Source: Spirochaetaceae bacterium UBA1306 (GTDB lineage Bacteria > Spirochaetota > Spirochaetia > Treponematales > Rectinemataceae). From it: 5,340 nucleotides of DNA. The position numbers and the translations under genes were made by a program. The notes under the pieces were generated by a model, which worked only from the letters and a program-made list of their open reading frames with translations, had not been told where the DNA came from and ran no database searches. Shown one piece after another: positions 1-3,740 of the stretch; position 1 is the first letter of the stretch, and every line of letters starts with the position of its first letter. The stretch covers positions 18,079-23,418 of the forward strand of contig DBTW01000012.1 of NCBI GenBank assembly GCA_002307245.1, in the 5' to 3' direction.

Positions 1-3
1 AAG

Positions 4-42
4 TAAGGCGCGGGGCGGACGGGTGCCGCCCCGGGCGCCTTA
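4..42 (-). terminator. GC-rich hairpin terminator of the HAD gene
   Basis: Bases 7-11 (ggcgc) pair with 35-39 (gcgcc), and 12-18 (ggggcgg) pair with 26-32 (ccgcccc). This gives 12 G-C pairs around a 7-base loop, with a two-base bulge at 33-34. Three A-T pairs (4-6 with 40-42) extend the base. Read on the minus strand, the stem begins inside the TAA stop codon of the HAD gene and is followed by CTTACTT, a short and imperfect U-rich tail that leaves the window. The position directly at a gene end supports a Rho-independent terminator. The weak tail leaves open that it works partly as an mRNA 3'-end stabiliser. It might also act on a converging plus-strand gene to the left, which cannot be seen. 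Confidence 0.65.
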
Positions 43-678
43 ATCCATCGCGGAGACGAGGGGGAGGAGCTCGACCAGGCTGCGGACGGACGGCAGGCCC
101 TCGGCTGCATGGCGGCCCGCCTCGTCGACTAGGACGGCGCGGCCGCCTATGTCGAGGAAGCCGCGCACATATTTGGGCAGGTCGTCGACGAAGACCGTCT
201 CGCCGATCCCGGCTCCGAGAGCGTCGCAGGCGCGGCGATAGGCCTCGGCGTGGGGCTTGCCCCGCAGCTCATTGTAGCGGATGTCGTAGACCGCCTCGAA
301 GCGATCGGCGACGCACAGCTTGGCAAGGACGCGCTCGGCGTGCTCGGAAGGGCTGTTCGTGAGGATGGCCTTGCGTTGCGGCATCGAGTCGAGAAGGGGG
401 CCGAGGGCGGGCGTGGGCGCGATGCAGTACTCCTCGCCGGCCGGGTGGACGGCTGCGAAGTAGGACTCGGTATCCTGGAAGCCGTGCTCGGCCCGTAGCC
501 ATTCGAGGGTCGTGCCGTACTTCTTCGCCCGCTCCTTGCGGAAGGCCCGCGCCTCCTCGATCCCCATGCCGAGATAGTCGGCCACGTAGGCGATCATGCG
601 CCGGGTAATATCGAGGTCCATGCCGCAGGACTCGGGATAGAGGGTATTGTCGAGGTCGAAGAGGATGAGGCTGAGCAT
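40..678 (-). CDS. HAD-superfamily hydrolase, probable pyrimidine 5'-nucleotidase type
   Basis: The 212-residue product is a cytosolic Mg-dependent phosphatase of the haloacid dehalogenase superfamily. All four motifs are visible. Motif I is FDLDNTLYP, with nucleophile Asp8 and acid/base Asp10. Motif II is LTNSP at 106-110 (Thr107). Motif III is Lys141 in GKPH. Motif IV is VDDLPKYV, with Asp165 and Asp166. Between motifs I and II lies an all-helical cap (about residues 18-95) containing KKYGTTLEWL. The DNTLYP start and the YGTTL cap motif are typical of the pyrimidine 5'-nucleotidase/SDT1-like branch, so hydrolysis of pyrimidine nucleoside monophosphates is the best guess. Substrate choice in HAD enzymes is loose, and a general phosphatase is possible. 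The ATG at 678 is chosen because motif I follows at once. The frame stays open far upstream, but that part lies antisense to the rhomboid gene and shows no domain. There is no clear Shine-Dalgarno sequence. The gene is divergent from the rhomboid gene and ends in a hairpin. Confidence 0.85.
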   Translation of the reverse strand: MLSLILFDLDNTLYPESCGMDLDITRRMIAYVADYLGMGIEEARAFRKERAKKYGTTLEWLRAEHGFQDTESYFAAVHPAGEEYCIAPTPALGPLLDSMPQRKAILTNSPSEHAERVLAKLCVADRFEAVYDIRYNELRGKPHAEAYRRACDALGAGIGETVFVDDLPKYVRGFLDIGGRAVLVDEAGRHAAEGLPSVRSLVELLPLVSAMD

Positions 679-726
679 GGGAGTTGATAGCACGCCCGGG
701 CGCTCGCCATCAAGGCTCGGGCCGTA

Positions 727-732
727 TATATT
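727..732 (+). promoter_or_regulatory. -10 box for the rhomboid-recO unit
   Basis: TATATT differs from the sigma-70 -10 consensus at one position and overlaps the minus-strand TATAAT. The expected start of transcription, six to eight bases downstream, falls on or next to the ATG at 739, so the message would be leaderless. I find no convincing -35 box, and TATTAT at 729-734 is an equally good alternative -10. Confidence 0.4.
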
Positions 733-735
733 ATA
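730..735 (-). promoter_or_regulatory. -10 box for the HAD gene
   Basis: On the minus strand this is a perfect TATAAT, standing out in a GC-rich setting. Transcription would start near 722-724, leaving a leader of about 45 nt before the ATG at 678. The -35 region is poor: TTGTCG at 756-761 (minus strand) resembles TTGACA but sits 20 bp away. The call therefore rests on the perfect -10 box and its place in a divergent gap. Confidence 0.5.
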
Positions 736-738
736 CGC

Positions 739-1449
739 ATGATCCCCATCGGCGACGACAACGGGGCCCGTCGAGGCAAGGCCTGGATGACCTGGCTCCT
801 CATCGCGGCCAATATCCTGGTCTTCGTGCTCATCCAGGGCTTCGGCACCGACGAGCGGGCGATGAGGGCCTTCGCCCTCGTGCCGGCCTACATCCTCGCC
901 GGCGGGGGATTCCTCACCCTCGTCAGCTCGATGTTCCTCCACGGCGGCTTCATGCACCTGGCGGGCAACATGCTCTTCCTCGGCATCTTCGGCGACAACA
1001 TCGAGTGCCGAGTCGGCAGGCTCCGCTACCTCCTGCTCTACCTGGGTTCGGGGATCCTCGGGGCCCTGGCTCACGTCGCGAGCTGCGCGATCTCGGGGCA
1101 GGGCCTGTATACGCCCCTCGTCGGCGCCTCGGGAGCGATCTCGGGCGTGCTGGGAGCCTACCTCGTGCTCTTCCCGGGCAACCGCGTCACCGTCCTTCTC
1201 TTCAACTTCATCCCGACCAGGCTCTCGGCCTGGTTCGTGATCGGGTTCTGGTTCGTCATGCAGATCGCGGGCGGGCTCACGGGCTGGAGCTCGAGCGGCG
1301 TGGCCTACCTCGTGCATATCGGCGGCTTCGCCGTCGGCTGGGCCTATGCCCGGCGCTACCGGCGCAGGGAGGCCGAGCGCATCGCGCGGATGCGGGCCAG
1401 ACGACTCGCCGCGGGCCGCTCCGACGACTTCAGGTGGTGGTTGGTGTAG
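739..1449 (+). CDS. rhomboid family intramembrane serine protease
   Basis: The 236-residue polytopic membrane protein should cleave transmembrane segments of partner proteins inside the bilayer. The rhomboid core is complete. The oxyanion-side motif HGGFMHLAGNMLFL carries His73 and Asn77. The nucleophile is Ser131 in VGASGAISG, and the general base is His193 in VHIGGFAVGW. The loop motif IFGDNIE at 83-89 is also typical. Hydrophobic helices lie roughly at 18-33, 48-65, 70-84, 97-118, 126-147, 163-180 and 187-204, consistent with a six-helix core. The start MIPIGDDN matches the family's usual N-terminus (MIPxxDxN). ATG 739 is the first start codon in its frame after a stop at 688. The C-terminus is a basic tail (RRYRRREAERIARMRARR) that should sit in the cytoplasm, ending in an aromatic DDFRWWLV. 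There is no Shine-Dalgarno sequence. The stop overlaps recO, so the two are probably co-transcribed. The substrate is unknown. Confidence 0.93.
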   Translation: MIPIGDDNGARRGKAWMTWLLIAANILVFVLIQGFGTDERAMRAFALVPAYILAGGGFLTLVSSMFLHGGFMHLAGNMLFLGIFGDNIECRVGRLRYLLLYLGSGILGALAHVASCAISGQGLYTPLVGASGAISGVLGAYLVLFPGNRVTVLLFNFIPTRLSAWFVIGFWFVMQIAGGLTGWSSSGVAYLVHIGGFAVGWAYARRYRRREAERIARMRARRLAAGRSDDFRWWLV

Positions 1450-2207
1450 TGGGGCAGAGGAACCTGGTCTACGAAGCCCTCGCGCTCCGCGCGAGGGAAA
1501 GCCCGGGAGGCTCGCGCATACTCACCCTGATGACCGCCGAAGCGGGGCTCGTCGACGTATTCGTCTTCGGGGGGCCGAAGTCGAAGCTCCGGTCCCTCGC
1601 CTCGCCCTACGCCTCGGGCCGGGCCTTCGTCTACCTCGACCCGATCAAGGACTTCCAGAAGCTCAGCGACTTCGAAGTCCGCGATTCCTACCCGGCCCTC
1701 CGCGAGGACTTAGGCAGGCTATGGTCGGCCGGCCTAGTCGCGGAGCTGCTCTACAAGACCTCGGGCGGAGGCGGCGACTTCCCCCTCGTCCTCGAGCTGG
1801 CCCTGGAATGCCTCAAAGCCCTCGACGAAGGGCGGGCGGGCGAAAGCGACCCTCCGCTGCTCCTCTTCCTTTGGCGCCTCGTGAACCTTCTCGGGCTCGG
1901 GCCAGACCCGAGCTCCTGCGCGCACTGCGGCATCGAGCTCCGTCCCTCCCTGGGCGGCTATTATTCCTTCTCCCTCGAGAGCTTCCTCTGTCCCTCCTGC
2001 GCCACGGCCGCGGACAGGGCCCTAGCCCTCGGTACGGGGGTCCTGCGCTGGCTCACGCGCAGCCTCGAGCTGCCCTACGCCCAAGCAGCCGCCCTCCCCC
2101 TCCTGCCGGAGACGATCGAAACCCTCAAAAACCTGCTATTCGGGCTCGCGCGCAAGGCCGCGGAAGGCCCCATCGCATCCCTCGGCTCGGGCGCCCTAAA
2201 CTCATGA
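1449..2207 (+). CDS. recO: DNA repair protein RecO
   Basis: RecO anneals single strands and, with RecR, loads RecA onto SSB-coated DNA in the RecFOR pathway. From the GTG at 1449 the product has 252 residues, close to the family norm. The N-terminal OB-fold region spans roughly 1-80. It includes YEALALRARES and RILTLMT, then a GGPKSKLRSL stretch (41-50) that follows the usual RecO pattern of a basic segment after the second strand. A helical domain carries the zinc-finger cysteines Cys157, Cys160, Cys181 and Cys184 as two CxxC pairs. The start overlaps the rhomboid TAG by one base (TAGTG), pointing to translational coupling. AGGTGG at 1432-1437 and GGTGG at 1436-1440 could serve as ribosome-binding sequence. 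GTG codons at 1434 and 1437 are alternative starts that would add four or five residues. The frame is open much further upstream, but only antisense-like noise within the rhomboid gene. Confidence 0.9.
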   Translation: MGQRNLVYEALALRARESPGGSRILTLMTAEAGLVDVFVFGGPKSKLRSLASPYASGRAFVYLDPIKDFQKLSDFEVRDSYPALREDLGRLWSAGLVAELLYKTSGGGGDFPLVLELALECLKALDEGRAGESDPPLLLFLWRLVNLLGLGPDPSSCAHCGIELRPSLGGYYSFSLESFLCPSCATAADRALALGTGVLRWLTRSLELPYAQAAALPLLPETIETLKNLLFGLARKAAEGPIASLGSGALNS

Positions 2208-2413
2208 GTCGCTTCATCGCCCTGCCCCTTCCGGTAGCCCTCGCGGGGGCATGGACTTATGATCGCCGTGTACTATATAACTCCGAGCTTCGCGGCGGCG
2301 GGTCGGTGTATACTCTAGTCGAGAGGCGCGAGCCTGGGAAAAGACGCGCGGCCGTGCCGATCGCTGAAGCGCCCGGCTTGGCCGCGCGCGTAGAGTGTCG
2401 AAGAGAGGGGTAG
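2204..2413 (+). CDS. doubtful small ORF, 69 codons, between recO and the phosphorylase gene
   Basis: An ATG at 2204 overlaps the recO stop as ATGA, and the frame runs to a TAG two bases before the phosphorylase ATG. The predicted 69-residue peptide starts MSRFIALPLPVALAGAWTYD and is otherwise rich in Arg and Gly. I do not recognise it. The tight fit between two genes argues for a real gene. Against it, 24 of 69 codons end in A or T, far more than in the neighbouring genes, and there is no good ribosome-binding site of its own. The interval also holds promoter-like boxes and a strong hairpin. The upstream part of the same frame is only a shadow of recO. I think it is more likely a non-coding leader. 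Confidence 0.2.
   Translation: MSRFIALPLPVALAGAWTYDRRVLYNSELRGGGSVYTLVERREPGKRRAAVPIAEAPGLAARVECRREG
2252..2281 (+). promoter_or_regulatory. candidate sigma-70 promoter for the phosphorylase-recJ unit
   Basis: TGGACT at 2252-2257 matches four of six bases of the -35 consensus. TATAAC at 2276-2281, 18 bp further on, matches five of six of the -10 consensus; TATATA at 2274-2279 is an overlapping alternative. The local AT-richness is conspicuous against the surroundings. Transcription would start near 2288, giving a leader of about 128 nt that contains the hairpin at 2345-2388. A second -10-like box, TATACT at 2309-2314, has no good -35 partner. Confidence 0.4.
2345..2388 (+). promoter_or_regulatory. 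strong stem-loop in the phosphorylase mRNA leader
   Basis: Three nested stems fit together. Bases 2345-2353 (cgcgcggcc) pair with 2380-2388 (ggccgcgcg). Bases 2356-2359 (gccg) pair with 2374-2377 (cggc). Bases 2362-2364 (cgc) pair with 2369-2371 (gcg) around a TGAA tetraloop. In all there are 16 G-C pairs separated by small symmetric internal loops. No U-run follows, so it is not an ordinary intrinsic terminator. It ends 14 bases before the Shine-Dalgarno sequence, a place where it could affect message stability or translation. High G+C makes chance hairpins common, but the nested symmetry is better than expected by eye. No known riboswitch class is recognised. Confidence 0.45.
2403..2410 (+). 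promoter_or_regulatory. ribosome binding site that sets the phosphorylase start
   Basis: GAGAGGGG lies five bases before the ATG at 2416 and is the clearest Shine-Dalgarno-like sequence in the window. It favours ATG 2416 over the in-frame GTG at 2395, which has no such sequence and would add seven residues that are not part of the family. Confidence 0.7.
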
Positions 2414-2415
2414 CC

Positions 2416-3726
2416 ATGCGGGCAGTCGATATCATCCAGAAAAAGCGTGAAGGCGGCGAGCTGGACAGGGCCGAGCTCGCCTTCTTCATCGACGGCTACG
2501 TAGCGGGCAGGATTCCCGAATACCAGGTGTCAGCCTGGCTCATGGCCGTATTCCTCAAGGGCATGAGCAGCGTCGAGGCGGCCGCCCTCACCGACGTGAT
2601 GCTCCATTCCGGCAAGGTCATGGACCTTTCGGGCATCACCGGCCCATTCGTCGACAAGCATTCCACGGGCGGCGTGGGCGACAAGGTCTCCCTCATCCTG
2701 GCTCCCATGGTCGCGGCCTGCGGGATCAAGGTGCCGATGATGTCCGGCCGGGCCCTCGGCCATACGGGCGGCACCTTGGACAAGCTCGAGTCCATCCCGG
2801 GCTATCGTACGGGCCTCTCCGAGGCCGATTTCCGCGCCTTCATCGAGCAGGACGGCTTCGCGATGACGGGCCAGACGGCCGAGATCGTCCCCGCCGACAA
2901 GAAGCTCTACGCCCTCAGGGACGTCACCGCCACCGTAGAGTCCATACCCCTCATCACGGCCTCCATTCTTTCCAAGAAGGTGGCCGAGGGCGCCGAGGCC
3001 CTCGTATTCGACGTCAAATCGGGTCCCGGCGCCTTCATGAAGACGCCAGAGCGCGCCGAAGCCCTCGCGAGAAGCCTCGTCTCCACGGGCACGGCCATGG
3101 GCAAGCGCATCGTCTCGGTGATCACCGACATGACCGAGCCCCTCGGCCTCAAGGTGGGCAACTTCCTCGAGGTCGAGGAGACCCTCGATTGCCTCGAGAA
3201 CGCCGGGCCCGAGGACCTCATGGAAGTGACCTACCGCCTCGGCGCCTGGATGCTGGTGGCGGGCGGGGTCGCCAAGACCGTGGAGGAGGGCGAGCGGCTC
3301 TGCCGCAAGTCGATCAGGACGGGCATCGCCCGCGAGCTCTTCATGGCCAACGTGAGGCGCCAGGGCGGCCAGCCCGAGCGGCTCCTCGAGCTGCGCGGCA
3401 ATTACCGGGCCAAGGACAGCTACGAAGTGCTGGCGCCGACCGGCGGCTTCATCCAGGCCATCGACGCCTACAAGATCGGCCTCGCCGGCGTCTACCTCGG
3501 CGTCGGCCGGGACACGGCGCTGGATCCCGTCTACCCCGACGTCGGCTTCGTCCTGGACAAGAAGACCGGCGCGGCGGTCCTCGCCGGCGAGAGGCTCGCG
3601 ACGGTCTACGGCAAGGACGCGGCCTCCCTCGAGGCCGTCAAGGCTCTCGTCGCCTCGGCTTACGCCATCGGCCCCGGGGCCCCGGCCCGAAGGCCCCTCA
3701 TACTCAAGGAAATCAGCGCAATATGA
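2416..3726 (+). CDS. deoA: thymidine / pyrimidine-nucleoside phosphorylase
   Basis: This cytosolic enzyme reversibly splits thymidine (and, in broader members, uridine) with phosphate into base and (deoxy)ribose-1-phosphate. The 436-residue length equals that of typical family members. The N-terminus MRAVDIIQKKREGGEL is the usual helical start. The phosphate-binding loop KHSTGGVGDK is at 81-90. The family signature SGRALGHTGGTLDKLE runs from Ser110 to Glu125. By analogy with the E. coli enzyme, with a shift of about three residues, His82, Ser110, Thr120, Arg168, Ser183 and Lys187 should line the active site. The C-terminal domain has the GGxxxAIDAYKIG and GVGRDT motifs. The residue before MSGR is Met108. 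From memory, thymidine-specific enzymes have Met here and the broader PyNP enzymes have Lys, so a thymidine preference is likely but not certain. The gene has its own probable promoter and leader, and is followed ten bases later by recJ. Confidence 0.93.
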   Translation: MRAVDIIQKKREGGELDRAELAFFIDGYVAGRIPEYQVSAWLMAVFLKGMSSVEAAALTDVMLHSGKVMDLSGITGPFVDKHSTGGVGDKVSLILAPMVAACGIKVPMMSGRALGHTGGTLDKLESIPGYRTGLSEADFRAFIEQDGFAMTGQTAEIVPADKKLYALRDVTATVESIPLITASILSKKVAEGAEALVFDVKSGPGAFMKTPERAEALARSLVSTGTAMGKRIVSVITDMTEPLGLKVGNFLEVEETLDCLENAGPEDLMEVTYRLGAWMLVAGGVAKTVEEGERLCRKSIRTGIARELFMANVRRQGGQPERLLELRGNYRAKDSYEVLAPTGGFIQAIDAYKIGLAGVYLGVGRDTALDPVYPDVGFVLDKKTGAAVLAGERLATVYGKDAASLEAVKALVASAYAIGPGAPARRPLILKEISAI

Positions 3727-3740
3727 AGGCAGCAGAATGA
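3723..3740 (+). other. five-codon coupling minicistron between deoA and recJ
   Basis: ATG at 3723 overlaps the phosphorylase stop (ATGA). It is followed by AAG GCA GCA GAA and then TGA at 3738-3740, which overlaps the recJ start codon (again ATGA). A ribosome ending the phosphorylase could restart here, read MKAAE and restart on recJ. GAAGG at 3725-3729, inside the minicistron, is also the Shine-Dalgarno sequence for recJ, seven bases before its ATG. Whether the peptide is translated is unknown; the arrangement itself is read directly. Confidence 0.35.

Noticed and set aside
679..1317. Upstream extension of the HAD reading frame on the minus strand, about 213 codons
   Set aside because: It lies fully antisense to the rhomboid gene, is made of low-complexity acidic, Arg and His residues, and precedes the natural motif I start at 678. 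This is a typical GC-rich shadow frame.
684..1448. Upstream extension of the recO frame through the rhomboid gene
   Set aside because: The predicted sequence is Arg/Pro/Gly-rich noise. RecO similarity begins near the GTG at 1449.
1346..2203. Long plus-strand frame overlapping recO that ends in the doubtful small ORF
   Set aside because: It is an Arg/Pro/Gly-rich shadow of recO in another frame. Only its last 69 codons lie outside recO and are treated separately.
2345..2388. Hairpin as a Rho-independent terminator of recO
   Set aside because: No U-run follows the stem, and the next gene's Shine-Dalgarno sequence begins 14 bases later. A leader structure explains it better.
2395..2415. GTG at 2395 as the phosphorylase start
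   Set aside because: It would add seven residues outside the family pattern and place the strong Shine-Dalgarno sequence inside the coding region. ATG 2416 fits both the family N-terminus and the binding site.
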